From a bacterium (lineage in GTDB: Bacteria > Joyebacterota > Joyebacteria > Joyebacterales > Joyebacteraceae), in assembly GCA_025774935.1 (NCBI GenBank), contig JALGZK010000010.1:1-64000 (forward strand): a stretch of DNA of 64,000 bases, read 5' to 3'. The notes beneath the pieces were generated by a model. It saw only the letters and a program-made list of their open reading frames with translations. It was not told the DNA's origin and made no database searches. Shown in pieces: positions 52,637 through 61,069 of the stretch (position 1 is its first letter; each line of letters begins with the position of its first letter). Position numbers and translations under genes: made by a program.

Positions 52637-53500
52637 CTACCATATGGAGAAACGGATGAAGTTCTTCGGGTTCGCGCGGATCTCCGCCACGAGGTCCCTG
52701 ACCTCCTTGACGGCCGCCGTGAACTCGTTGTACGCAGTGTCGTCCGTGACGACCTTGCCCAGCGTTCCCTCCCCCGCCTCGATGCGGGTCACCAGTGAAT
52801 CGAGCGTCGCCGAGATCGTTGCGAGTTCGGCGGAGACCTCCGCGAATCTCTCCGAGGCCTCCCCGACCGAGTCGATCGCGTCGCCCGCGTCGTCTGTCTT
52901 CGCCTCGACGAACGCACGGAGGTCGGCGGCCATCGCCCTGATGTCGGCGACCGCTACCTTGAGGTCGATCGTGGCGTCCCGCGCGTTCGTGATGGTCTCC
53001 TTGATCTGATCGCGCCCCTCCATGTCGGAGAGGACCTCGTCCGCCGCCCTCATGACGCCGCGGATCTCCGTGAGAGCCTCGCCCATCTCGCTCACGACGT
53101 CGCCGAGCGCCTTTTCGTACTCGCCGTCCACCCTCGAGCCCGCCTCGATGTAGGCGTCACTCGTGCCTGGCCTGACGGCGATGATCTTCGCCCCGATGAG
53201 GCCGTAGCTCGCCACGCTGATTCGGGAGTCGTCGGGGATCCTGATGTCCGGGTCGATCTCCACCGCGACGACGACCTCGTTGCCCTCCAGGTCGAGCGAG
53301 ATGACCTCGCCCGCGGCGAGTCCCGCCACCGTGACCTTGTCGCCCGGAACGAGCCCGGCGACCTCGGGAAAGACGATGCTCAGCTCGTACCGCTCGTCCC
53401 CGAACTGGACATCGCTCAGCCAGAGGATGCCGAAGACGAGCGCCGCACCCGCGATGGTGAGTGTGATCCCGACCCTCAGCTCGCTCCCGTGCTCGGTCAT
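52637..53500 (-). CDS. mlaD: MCE/MlaD family phospholipid-transport substrate-binding protein
   Basis: 287 residues: one N-terminal membrane helix (VGITLTIAGAALVFGILWL), an MCE domain (about 38-115, FPEVAGLVPGDKVTVAGLAAGEVISLDL...ISVASYGLIGAKIIAVRPG) and a long helical coiled-coil tail (ALTEIRGVMRAADEVLSDM). It forms a periplasmic ring that moves phospholipids between membranes. It is downstream of mlaE and mlaF in the usual order. The tail is longer than in E. coli MlaD (183 residues), resembling the longer tunnel-type MCE proteins. MlaB and MlaC are not in view. Confidence 0.9.
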   Translation of the reverse strand: MTEHGSELRVGITLTIAGAALVFGILWLSDVQFGDERYELSIVFPEVAGLVPGDKVTVAGLAAGEVISLDLEGNEVVVAVEIDPDIRIPDDSRISVASYGLIGAKIIAVRPGTSDAYIEAGSRVDGEYEKALGDVVSEMGEALTEIRGVMRAADEVLSDMEGRDQIKETITNARDATIDLKVAVADIRAMAADLRAFVEAKTDDAGDAIDSVGEASERFAEVSAELATISATLDSLVTRIEAGEGTLGKVVTDDTAYNEFTAAVKEVRDLVAEIRANPKNFIRFSIW

Positions 53501-53554
53501 CGCGTTCTCCCTTTCGTCGTCGTGTCAGGCGCGGACGGGCAGGCCGTCCTCGTG

Positions 53555-54352
53555 CTAGAAGAGCCCGTACCGGTCGCAGCTCGGATCCGCTTCACGTTCT
53601 CCGGGAAGCGGCCGTCGTCCTCTCGCGATGAACGTCCTCACTGCCTCGTTCTCGGTCTTCGTGAGCTCGTCGGTCGTCCCCTCGAATGCGATCCTGCCTT
53701 CGTCCATGAGCGCGACCCTGTCGCCCGTGAAGCAGGCGCTGTGGAGGTCGTGAGTCACCACGATCGAGGTCGCGTTGAGCTTCCCCTGAGTGCTCCGGAT
53801 GAGCTCGTTGATCTGCTCGGCCATGACGGGATCGAGCCCCGTCGTCGGCTCGTCGTAGAGGATGACATCCGGGTCGAGCGCGATCGCACGGGCCAGCGCG
53901 ACCCGCTTCTTCATGCCGCCCGAGAGCTCAGACGGCCAGAGGTGCGCGGTCCCGGCGAGGCCGACCATCTCGAGCTTCTCCTCCACGAGCCGGTCGAGCT
54001 CGGAGCCACCGGTGCGGTGGTGCTCCACGAGCGGTAGGCCGACGTTCGCGCCGACCGTCATCGAGTCGAAGAGCGCGGCGCCCTGGAAGACCATCCCGAA
54101 GCGCATCCGGAGCTCGTTGAGCTCGCCGCGATCGAGGCCCGTGACCTCTCTGCCCTCGACGACGATCGAGCCGCCGTCCGGCTTCATCAGCCCGATGATG
54201 TGCTTGAGGAGCACGCTCTTCCCGCATCCGGAAGGCCCGAGGACGACCATCGTCTCGCCGTCCCTGACCGCGAGGTCGACCCCGCGGAGGACCTCGTTGT
54301 CCCCGAACGCCTTGAAGAGCCCCCTTATGTCGATGATCGCTCTGCCGGTCAC
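53555..54352 (-). CDS. mlaF: ABC transporter ATP-binding protein MlaF
   Basis: 265 residues with Walker A LGPSGCGKSVLLKHIIG, Q-loop GMVFQGAALFDSMTV, signature ELSGGMKKRVALARAIA, Walker B VILYDEPTTGLDP and H-loop VVTHDLHSA. The C-terminal extension (ARGRRPLPGERE) is typical of MlaF/Ttg2A types. It drives phospholipid transport by the MlaE permease. Fifty-seven nt separate it from mlaE, and mlaD follows by 54 nt. ATPase motifs are intact. Confidence 0.95.
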   Translation of the reverse strand: MTGRAIIDIRGLFKAFGDNEVLRGVDLAVRDGETMVVLGPSGCGKSVLLKHIIGLMKPDGGSIVVEGREVTGLDRGELNELRMRFGMVFQGAALFDSMTVGANVGLPLVEHHRTGGSELDRLVEEKLEMVGLAGTAHLWPSELSGGMKKRVALARAIALDPDVILYDEPTTGLDPVMAEQINELIRSTQGKLNATSIVVTHDLHSACFTGDRVALMDEGRIAFEGTTDELTKTENEAVRTFIARGRRPLPGEREADPSCDRYGLF

Positions 54353-54409
54353 TCGGTCTTCCTTCCCGGGAGCGCGTCCCCGGGCCGCGGACCGAAGGCC
54401 CGCGCGTGC

Positions 54410-55246
54410 TCACGCCTCTCCGAAGATCACCTTGAAGAGGAGGGTCGCGAGCACGTAGTCGCCTATGAGAATGAGGACGCAGCTCGCAACTACGGCCCGC
54501 GTCGCTGCGCGGCCGACGCCGACGGCGCCTCCGTGCGTCCTGAGCCCCGCCGTGCATCCCATGATCGCGATGATCCCGCCGAACACGAACGCCTTGAACA
54601 GGCCGCCGAGGACGTCGTGGGGGAAGAAGAAGAGCTTCATCCCCTCGACGAACGTCTTCGCCGACACGTCGAGCGAGAGGTTCGAGACGATGAACCCGCC
54701 GCTGATGGCGAGCACGTCCGCGAAAATCGTGAGGACCGGGAGCATGATGAGCGCCGCCACGACCCTCGGCATCACCAGGTAGCGGACCGGATCGATCGCC
54801 ATCGCGTCCATCGCGTCGATTTGCTCGGTGACCCTCATCGTCCCGAGCTCCGCCGCGATCGACGCGCTGACCCTGCCACCGACGACGAGCGCCGTCAGTA
54901 CCGGACCGAGCTCGATCGAGACCGACTTGTAGATCGCGACCCCGAGGTAGATCTTCGGAACGAACTCCTTGAGCTGGTACGCCGCCTGGACGGCCGTGAC
55001 CGCGCCGGTGAAGATCGACGTGATCATCACCAGGGGCAGCGACTCGACACCGATCCGCCGCATCTGCACTACGATCAGATGGAACGATCGGCCGAGCTTC
55101 CGGAGCGACAGGAAGGCACGCCACAGGAGGAGTCCGGCAGCTCCGACCTCGGTCACCAGATCGAGCGCGCCTCCTCCGAAGGTGCGGAGCAGACCGCTCC
55201 CGAACCCGCCCTGGTTCCGTCGCGAGGTGACGCTAGAGCTCGTCAA
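54410..55246 (-). CDS. mlaE: MlaE family ABC transporter permease
   Basis: 278 residues with five or six membrane segments and the MlaE landmarks ITSIFTGAVTAVQAAYQLKEF, SIELGPVLTALVVGGRVSASIAAELGTMRVTEQIDAMDAMAIDP and FGGIIAIMGCTAGLRTHGGA. It forms the membrane part of the phospholipid importer/exporter. It begins at TTG 55246, inside the last codons of dnaB (14-bp overlap), with GAGGAG 7 nt upstream. A TTG start and overlap imply coupling to dnaB translation. Confidence 0.93.
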   Translation of the reverse strand: MTSSSVTSRRNQGGFGSGLLRTFGGGALDLVTEVGAAGLLLWRAFLSLRKLGRSFHLIVVQMRRIGVESLPLVMITSIFTGAVTAVQAAYQLKEFVPKIYLGVAIYKSVSIELGPVLTALVVGGRVSASIAAELGTMRVTEQIDAMDAMAIDPVRYLVMPRVVAALIMLPVLTIFADVLAISGGFIVSNLSLDVSAKTFVEGMKLFFFPHDVLGGLFKAFVFGGIIAIMGCTAGLRTHGGAVGVGRAATRAVVASCVLILIGDYVLATLLFKVIFGEA

Positions 55247-56627
55247 CGAAACTCTCCTCGGGCCTGTGAGAGAGGTTCTCGAACCTCGTGCACTCCGAGA
55301 GGAACGCGAGCTTCACCGTTCCCGTGGGACCGTTCCGCTGCTTCCCGACGATGACCTCCGCGAGTCCCATGTTCTCCGGCGAGCGTTCGTAGACCTCCTG
55401 ACGATAGATGAACGCGACGACGTCGGCGTCCTGCTCGATAGCGCCCGACTCACGGAGGTCTGAGAGGATCGGACGCCTGTCTCCGCCGCGCGACTCGACG
55501 GCCCGCGAGAGCTGTGAGAGCGCCATGACCGGAACCTCGAGCTCCTTCGCCAGGGCCTTGAGCGAACGCGAGATCTCCGAGATCTCCTGCTGCCGGTTCT
55601 CCTGTCGCCCCAGTCCGTGCATGAGCTGGAGATAGTCGACGATGACGAGCCCGATGTCCGACTCGGCCTTGAGCCTCCGGGCCTTCGAGCGCATCTCCAG
55701 GACGGTCATGGCGGGCGTGTCGTCGATGTAGATCGAGGACTCCGAGAGGAGCCCGGCCGCCGTCGTCAGGCTCGACCAGTGCTTGTCCGCGAGATACCCG
55801 GTCCTCAGCTTGTGCGCGTCGACGCGCGCCTCCGAACAGAGCATCCTCTGGACGAGCTGCTCCTTCCCCATCTCGAGGCTGAAGATCGCGACCGGCAGCC
55901 CCGCCTTGATCGACGCGTGCGACGCGACATTCAGCGCGAAGGCCGTCTTCCCCATCGAGGGCCGGCCGGCAATGATGACGAGGTCCGACTTCTGGAACCC
56001 GGACGTCATCTGGTCTAGCTCGTTGAACCCGGTCGGTACGCCGGTGATGTGCTGCTTCTTGTCGTAGAGCTCCTGGATGACCTCGAAGCTGTGCTTGAGG
56101 ATCTCGCGCATCGGGACGAAGTCGCGTCTGACCCTCGACTGCGCGATCTCGAAGATCATGTGCTCCGCGCGGTCCAGGATGTCGCTCGCCTCGCCGCCGG
56201 CGTCGAAGGCCTCCTGCACGACCTCGGTCGCGACGTTGATGAGTCTCCTGAGCACGGACTTCTCAAGGACGATCTTCGCATGGTGGCGGACGTTCGCGGT
56301 CGTCGCCACGCTCCCGAGAACCTGCGAGAGGTAGGCCGCCCCGCCGACGTCGTCGAGCTCCTTCCGCTTCTTGAGCTCCTGCGTCACGGTGACCAGATCG
56401 ACCGCCTCGTCCCGCGCGAAGAGCGTCATGATCGCGCTGAAGATCTTCCGGTGCGCGCCCCTGTAGAACGAGCTCTCGTCGAGGACCTCCGTCACCACCC
56501 CGCACGCGCCCTTGTCGAGGAGCATCGCCCCGAGCACCGCGACCTCCGCGTCGACCGCCTGCGGCGGAACGCGGTCGACGGCGGTCGCCGTCCTCTCCGT
56601 CGTTGCTGTCTTCTCCAGTGTTGCCAT
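55233..56627 (-). CDS. dnaB: Replicative DNA helicase DnaB
   Basis: 464 residues from ATG 56627 (GGAGG 6 nt upstream). The N-terminal DnaB domain (VDAEVAVLGAMLLDKGACGVVTEVL) is followed by a RecA-like ATPase with Walker A IIAGRPSMGKTAFALNVA, FSLEMGKEQLVQRM, Walker B VIVDYLQLMHG, and the family end AVESRGGDRRPILSDLRESGAIEQDADVV with KQRNGPTGTVKLAF. It unwinds DNA at the replication fork. The adjacency to mlaE rather than to rplI is notable but not unusual for these phyla. No intein is present. Confidence 0.97.
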   Translation of the reverse strand: MATLEKTATTERTATAVDRVPPQAVDAEVAVLGAMLLDKGACGVVTEVLDESSFYRGAHRKIFSAIMTLFARDEAVDLVTVTQELKKRKELDDVGGAAYLSQVLGSVATTANVRHHAKIVLEKSVLRRLINVATEVVQEAFDAGGEASDILDRAEHMIFEIAQSRVRRDFVPMREILKHSFEVIQELYDKKQHITGVPTGFNELDQMTSGFQKSDLVIIAGRPSMGKTAFALNVASHASIKAGLPVAIFSLEMGKEQLVQRMLCSEARVDAHKLRTGYLADKHWSSLTTAAGLLSESSIYIDDTPAMTVLEMRSKARRLKAESDIGLVIVDYLQLMHGLGRQENRQQEISEISRSLKALAKELEVPVMALSQLSRAVESRGGDRRPILSDLRESGAIEQDADVVAFIYRQEVYERSPENMGLAEVIVGKQRNGPTGTVKLAFLSECTRFENLSHRPEESFVDEL

Positions 56628-56688
56628 TCTGTCCTCCACGTCGCACACCTCCCCGCCCCTCACCGATGTAATGGCGTCTCAGACGCCG

Positions 56689-56916
56689 CTAGCCCCCGTC
56701 GTCCGATCCCCGATCGTCCGTTCCTTCTTCCTCTCTGCGCTTCCTCTTCGACCCCTCGAAGGCCGCGCCGAGGCACAGGCCCACTCCGATCCCGATGGCG
56801 AGCCACGCGGGGTTGTCGGTCGCGGCCATGAGCGATATCCCAACGGCCGGGCCGAAGATGAGCCCGAACGCGATCCCGTTGACCTCCCGCTTCCTCTTGT
56901 CGCCGGATGCAGACAT
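56689..56916 (-). CDS. Small membrane protein (75 aa)
   Basis: 75 residues from ATG 56916, preferred over an upstream GTG because AGGG lies 5 nt upstream. Two hydrophobic stretches (GIAFGLIFGPAVGISLM and AWLAIGIGVGLCLGAAF) flank a short loop; both ends are strongly charged (KRKREV, KRKRREEEGTDD). No family is recognised. It lies between a TPR-like gene and dnaB on the minus strand and is likely carried on the same transcript. Confidence 0.6.
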   Translation of the reverse strand: MSASGDKRKREVNGIAFGLIFGPAVGISLMAATDNPAWLAIGIGVGLCLGAAFEGSKRKRREEEGTDDRGSDDGG

Positions 56917-56995
56917 GCGATCCCTCTCCGTCGCGGCCGTCACTCATGTCGCCGTGCGCGCCCGCCACGAGCCCGGCACGGATCGCCCTTGCCGC

Positions 56996-57463
56996 CTACG
57001 CCATCGTCGCGAGATCGTCGAGGAGCATCTTCTTCGAGTCCGCGTCGTCGACGGACTCCGCCGCCTTCCTCGCTTCCTCGAGGTACTCCTGCTTCTTCTC
57101 CGCGTTCCCGGCGATCCACTCAGCGCGCGCCAGCGCCTCGTATGCGTAGCCGACGAAGAACGGGCCGACGTCGTCGGCATCGCTCGCTTCCAGGCAGAGC
57201 CTCCCGTAGTGCCGGGCGGGGTCGGCGAGTCCGAGCGCCGCGTAGACGCGCGAGACCTGCCAGTACCCGACCGACATCTGCTGTGCGCCGCAGTCGTCGC
57301 GCTGCGTCCAGTGCCACATCGACGCCAGCGCGGTCCGGATCATGTCCTGATCCTCCTCGGGCGTCCGGTCGGCCTTGTCGAGAAGCTCCCACGTCTTGTT
57401 GAAGCACTGCGCCGAGAAGTACTTGTGAGCTGCACTGAGGTCGAACTCAGGTCCCTGTGCCAT
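56996..57463 (-). CDS. TPR-like helical hypothetical protein
   Basis: 155 residues, all-helical and soluble. Segments such as HKYFSAQCFNKTWELLDKADRTPEE, SVGYWQVSRVYAALGLADPARHYG, FFVGYAYEALARAEWIAGNAEKKQEYLEEARKAA show a degenerate TPR pattern. Function unknown. An AGGACAGC sequence upstream offers an SD. It follows udg by 45 nt and precedes the small membrane gene by 79 nt. Confidence 0.65.
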   Translation of the reverse strand: MAQGPEFDLSAAHKYFSAQCFNKTWELLDKADRTPEEDQDMIRTALASMWHWTQRDDCGAQQMSVGYWQVSRVYAALGLADPARHYGRLCLEASDADDVGPFFVGYAYEALARAEWIAGNAEKKQEYLEEARKAAESVDDADSKKMLLDDLATMA

Positions 57464-57508
57464 CGTGCTGTCCTCCGCGCGCCGGCGCGGGGTCGTCCAG
57501 GTGTCTGC

Positions 57509-58582
57509 CTACTTCCGCTCGTACTCCCTCTTGATGAGGAGGAAGTCGTCCCATATCGGCCGCTTGTACTTCGGGTCGCGGAGCGCGGCCGCAGGGTGGT
57601 ATGTGGGGATCACCCTGAGGTCTCGCGACCGGTAGAGCTTGCCGCGCATGCTTCCCATCGACCCGCGGATGCCGAGGAGCGTCTGAGTCGCCGGAAGACC
57701 GAGCGTACAGATGATCCTCGGCTTGATGAACCCGACCTGCTTCGCGAGGTACGGGATGCACGCTTCGATCTCGCTGGTCAGGGGCGTCCGGTTGTTCGGT
57801 GGCCTGCACTTGATGATGTTCGCGATGTAGACGTCGTCCCGCCCGATGCCTGCCGCGTCGAGGATCTTGTTGAGGAGCTGCCCGGCCCTGCCTACGAACG
57901 GAATGCCCTGGATGTCCTCGTCGCGCCCTGGCGCCTCGCCGATGAACATGAGCTTCGCCGAGACGTCCCCGACGCCGAAGACGACGCTGTTGCGGCCGGC
58001 CGCGAGCTCGCAGTTCTCGCACTTCGACGCGACCTTCTCGACGTCGTCCAGGCTCGCGCACGTCTCGAGAGGCGACGCTCCCTTGAACATGTCGGGCGCC
58101 CCGCCCGCCGTGGTGAACGCGAGCGTCACGTCGACGATCTCCGGCGCTGGCACGTCGTCCGCGGGCGGCTGCTTCGCGGTCTTGCGCGCGGCCGTCTGGG
58201 TGGCGGTCGCACCGGCCGCGGTCTTCCGGGGCCCCGCGTTCCCGGCCCCGGTGCTGCGGGGTCCCGCGTTTCGGGGCGCGGCCTTTCGGGGCTCGGCCGC
58301 ACGCGGCTTCCCGGAACCGCCCGGCCGATCGGGGCTCACTGCGCGGAGCCCTTCCTTGAGGGCCGCTCCGCGTTCACGCCGTGACGGCACCCCTGCGGGC
58401 GGTGAGACCGCTTCGGCCCCCGCTTCCGCGGCGACGCCGTCGTCTGCGGCGCCGAGTCCGTCTCGCAGCGCGCGGGCGGCCTCCTCGGAGACGTAAATCT
58501 CCCGCTCGCCTCTCTCGGCGAGCTGCCCGAGGTAGCGCGCCAGGAGGAGGCGCGCTCTGTCCCTGGCGTCACTCCGTCCCAT
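57509..58582 (-). CDS. Family 4-type uracil-DNA glycosylase with disordered N-terminal extension
   Basis: 357 residues. The catalytic domain (about 180-357) shows KCENCELAAGRNSVVFG and CIKC/CIPY-type cysteines for a [4Fe-4S] cluster, the catalytic motif IGEAPGRDEDIQGIPFVGRAG, and TYHPAAALR. It excises uracil from DNA. Residues about 45-150 form an Ala/Pro/Arg/Lys-rich tail (PRKAAPRNAGPR, AGNAGPRKTAAG) that is absent from most family 4 enzymes and probably disordered and DNA-binding. The start overlaps the coaBC stop by 14 bp. Confidence 0.9.
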   Translation of the reverse strand: MGRSDARDRARLLLARYLGQLAERGEREIYVSEEAARALRDGLGAADDGVAAEAGAEAVSPPAGVPSRRERGAALKEGLRAVSPDRPGGSGKPRAAEPRKAAPRNAGPRSTGAGNAGPRKTAAGATATQTAARKTAKQPPADDVPAPEIVDVTLAFTTAGGAPDMFKGASPLETCASLDDVEKVASKCENCELAAGRNSVVFGVGDVSAKLMFIGEAPGRDEDIQGIPFVGRAGQLLNKILDAAGIGRDDVYIANIIKCRPPNNRTPLTSEIEACIPYLAKQVGFIKPRIICTLGLPATQTLLGIRGSMGSMRGKLYRSRDLRVIPTYHPAAALRDPKYKRPIWDDFLLIKREYERK

Positions 58583-59831
58583 CGCCGCCCCACTCGAGCT
58601 CGGCGATGGTCCTCGTGAGGACGAGGTCCGCGAGCTCTCTCTTCGGGACTTTCCCGACGCTCTCCTCGAACCCCGAGCGCCCGATGATCGTCGCCACGTT
58701 CGTGTCCGACTCGAACGCGGCGCCGTCGACCGTCGGGTCGTTCGCCACGATGAGGTCCAGTTCCTTCTTCGCGAGCTTGTCCTTCGCGTTCGCGATGAGG
58801 TCCTCGGTCTCGACGGCGAACCCGACGACCCCCTGACCCTCGCGCCTGTGCTCCTTGACGCCCATCAGGATGTCGTCGGTGCGAACGAGCTCGATCGTCA
58901 GCCGGTCCCACGACTTCTTGATCTTCTTGTCGGCGACCTCAGCAGGTCGGTAGTCCGCGGGGGCGGCGGCCATGACGAGGAGGTCGAGCTCCGGGAGCTC
59001 GGCCATGACCGCGTCCTTCATCTCTTCGGTCGTCACCACTGGAACGAGTCGTACGCCCGCGGGCGCCTCGAGGGACGTCCGTCCCGAGACCAGCACGACG
59101 TCGGCCCCCCGTCTCGCAGCTCGCTCGGCGACGGCGTACCCCATCTTCCCGCTCGACCGGTTCCCGATGTGCCGGATCGGGTCGAGCGGCTCCTCCGTCG
59201 GACCCGCAGTCACGACGACGCGCCTTCCGGCGAGGTCCTGCGAAGGGAGGAGAAGCCTCTTCACCTCTTCCACGATCTGGTCGGGGTCGGCCAGCCTGCC
59301 GCGGCCAACCGCGCCGCTCGCCAGGCGCCCGACCTCCGGCTCGATGACGATGACGCCCCGGGTCTTGAGCTTCTCGACGTTCTCGCCGACGGCGTCGGAC
59401 TCCATCATGTTGACGTTCATCGCGGGCGCGACGATGACGGGACACGTCATCGCCATGAGCTCGGTCGACAGGAAGTCGTCCGCGATCCCTCCCGCCATCT
59501 TCCCGATCACGTTCGCGGTCGCGGGAGCGACGAGCGCCAGGTCGGCCGCCTCGGCGAGGTGGACGTGCTGGAGGTGATCGTCCCGGGCGAGCGCCTCCTC
59601 GGGGCTCGAGACGCCCTCCTTGCCCTCCGACCACATGTCGACAATGACCTCGGTGCCCGTCAGCGTCTCGAATGTGAGCGGCGTGACGAAACGCGTCGCG
59701 TTCTCGGTCATGACAACGACGACGTCGGCGCCCATCGCAACGAGGCGCGTCACGATCGACGGCGCCTTGAACGCTGCGATGCTGCCGGTCACGCCCAGCA
59801 CGATCTTCCTGTCAGCGAGCGGCCTCGACAT
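58569..59831 (-). CDS. coaBC: Bifunctional CoaBC (phosphopantothenate-cysteine ligase/decarboxylase)
   Basis: About 420 residues. The N-terminal CoaC flavoprotein domain has GVTGSIAAFKAPSIV, HVHLAEAADLALVAPATAN (active-site His) and APAMNVNMM. The C-terminal CoaB domain has VVTAGPTEEPLDPIRHIGNRSSGKMGYA and later DLIVANDPTV. Together they make 4'-phosphopantetheine for coenzyme A. ATG 59831 is preferred to GTG 59834. It follows rpoZ by 34 nt. Confidence 0.95.
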   Translation of the reverse strand: MSRPLADRKIVLGVTGSIAAFKAPSIVTRLVAMGADVVVVMTENATRFVTPLTFETLTGTEVIVDMWSEGKEGVSSPEEALARDDHLQHVHLAEAADLALVAPATANVIGKMAGGIADDFLSTELMAMTCPVIVAPAMNVNMMESDAVGENVEKLKTRGVIVIEPEVGRLASGAVGRGRLADPDQIVEEVKRLLLPSQDLAGRRVVVTAGPTEEPLDPIRHIGNRSSGKMGYAVAERAARRGADVVLVSGRTSLEAPAGVRLVPVVTTEEMKDAVMAELPELDLLVMAAAPADYRPAEVADKKIKKSWDRLTIELVRTDDILMGVKEHRREGQGVVGFAVETEDLIANAKDKLAKKELDLIVANDPTVDGAAFESDTNVATIIGRSGFEESVGKVPKRELADLVLTRTIAELEWGGDGTE

Positions 59832-59865
59832 CACTCCCGTCCTGCTCCCGCCGGTCCGTTCCCTG

Positions 59866-60096
59866 CTACTCCTCCGCCGCTTCCTCTTCCTCTTCTTCCT
59901 CGACTTCCTCGATCTCGTAGTCGACCTTGCCCTGCGTGATGAGCTTGAGGGCGAGCGAGGTCACCTTCGCCTTCGGGTCCTCGCGGTCGACCGGCTCCAT
60001 GCTGTGGAGCCGTCGGGCGACCTTCGCAGCGAGCATCGCCCCGAGGTACTCGTTCTTTGCGTGCTTCAGGAGCTTCCTCTTCTCCAGCTGTTCCAT
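59866..60096 (-). CDS. rpoZ: RNA polymerase omega subunit
   Basis: 76 residues from ATG 60096, with GGAG 7 nt upstream. The core KHAKNEYLGAMLAAKVARRLHSM...KVTSLALKLITQGKVDYEI aligns with omega, which helps assemble RNA polymerase. It ends in a glutamate-rich tail. Context between gmk and coaBC is the conserved one and confirms the call despite the short, divergent N-terminus. Confidence 0.88.
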   Translation of the reverse strand: MEQLEKRKLLKHAKNEYLGAMLAAKVARRLHSMEPVDREDPKAKVTSLALKLITQGKVDYEIEEVEEEEEEEAAEE

Positions 60097-60135
60097 GGAT
60101 TCACTCCGTCCTGGGTTCACCGCTTCGGATGCTGA

Positions 60136-60723
60136 CTAGTCGAGCCTGACTCGTGACGTCCGCAGCCGCTCGGCGACTACGATCGCCTTCGCCTCGCGCA
60201 CCGCCTCGTCGAGGACGTCGTTCACCACAACGTAGTCGTAGCGCTGCGCCCACTTCAGTTCGTCGAGGCTGTTCGTGAGCCTCGTCTGAATCGCCTCCTC
60301 GTCGTCGGTGGCCCTCCGGCGCAGCCGCTCTTCGAGCGCCGCGGGCGACGGTGGGAGCACGAAGATCAGGACGCTCTCAGGGTAGAGCTCCTTGATCGAC
60401 ATCCCTCCCTGGACGTCGACGTCCATCACGACGTCGCGTCCGCCGGCCACCGTCTCCTGAATGAACTTCTTCCTCGTTCCGTACCTGTGGCCGTGGACGA
60501 CTGCCCATTCGGCGAGCTCGTTCATCATGACGAGCGCGTCGAACGTCACATCCTGCACGAACTCGTAGTCCCTCCGATCCTCCTCCCCCGGACGCACCGG
60601 CCTCGTCGTCACGGAGACGGAGTAGGCCGTCTCAGGGTCCTCGGCGAGGAGTCCCTGGCAGATCGACGTCTTCCCGACACCGGACGGCCCCGATATGACT
60701 ATGGGGAATGCGGAACGCTCCAC
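60136..60723 (-). CDS. gmk: Guanylate kinase
   Basis: 195 residues from GTG 60723 (GGGAG 7 nt upstream). FPIVISGPSGVGKTSIC is the P-loop, followed by SVSVTTRPVRPGEEDRRDY and the GMP-binding TFDALVMMNELAEW and VHGHRYGT. The adjoining DVDVQGGMSIKELYPE and ERLRRRATDDEEAI are the usual core. It phosphorylates GMP to GDP. It lies 37 nt after remA. Confidence 0.96.
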   Translation of the reverse strand: MERSAFPIVISGPSGVGKTSICQGLLAEDPETAYSVSVTTRPVRPGEEDRRDYEFVQDVTFDALVMMNELAEWAVVHGHRYGTRKKFIQETVAGGRDVVMDVDVQGGMSIKELYPESVLIFVLPPSPAALEERLRRRATDDEEAIQTRLTNSLDELKWAQRYDYVVVNDVLDEAVREAKAIVVAERLRTSRVRLD

Positions 60724-60760
60724 GTTCTACTCCCGCGGCGCGGGTCCGAGTGCCGGCGCG

Positions 60761-61021
60761 CTAGGCGTCGGCGTGCTCGTCCCTGCCCTCGAGCCTCTGC
60801 GTGATGGTCTCGGCGGCGACGGCCGACAGGATCACGTGATCGCTGTCGGTCACGATGACGGCGCGCGTCCGCCGCCCCTGCGTCGCGTCGACCAGCTTGC
60901 CGGCCTCTTTGGCGTTGTCCTTCAGGCGCTTGACGGGCGCCGATCCGGGCGTGACGATCGCGACGACGCGATGCGACGCGACGACGTTCCCGAATCCTAT
61001 GTTGAGAAGGACGCCGTTCAT
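60761..61021 (-). CDS. remA: RemA-like regulator (DUF370)
   Basis: 86 residues. The full length matches DUF370/Rem[57 protein letters not shown] and ETITQRL. In Bacillus RemA is a DNA-binding regulator of matrix and osmoprotection genes. Whether it plays a similar role here, where an EPS locus is 20 kb away, is unknown. The start ATG has AGG 6 nt upstream. Confidence 0.92.
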   Translation of the reverse strand: MNGVLLNIGFGNVVASHRVVAIVTPGSAPVKRLKDNAKEAGKLVDATQGRRTRAVIVTDSDHVILSAVAAETITQRLEGRDEHADA

Positions 61022-61069
61022 CCCGGACCTCCCGTTTCGGACGCCGCGCCCTCGGGCGCGTGTCCGCGA

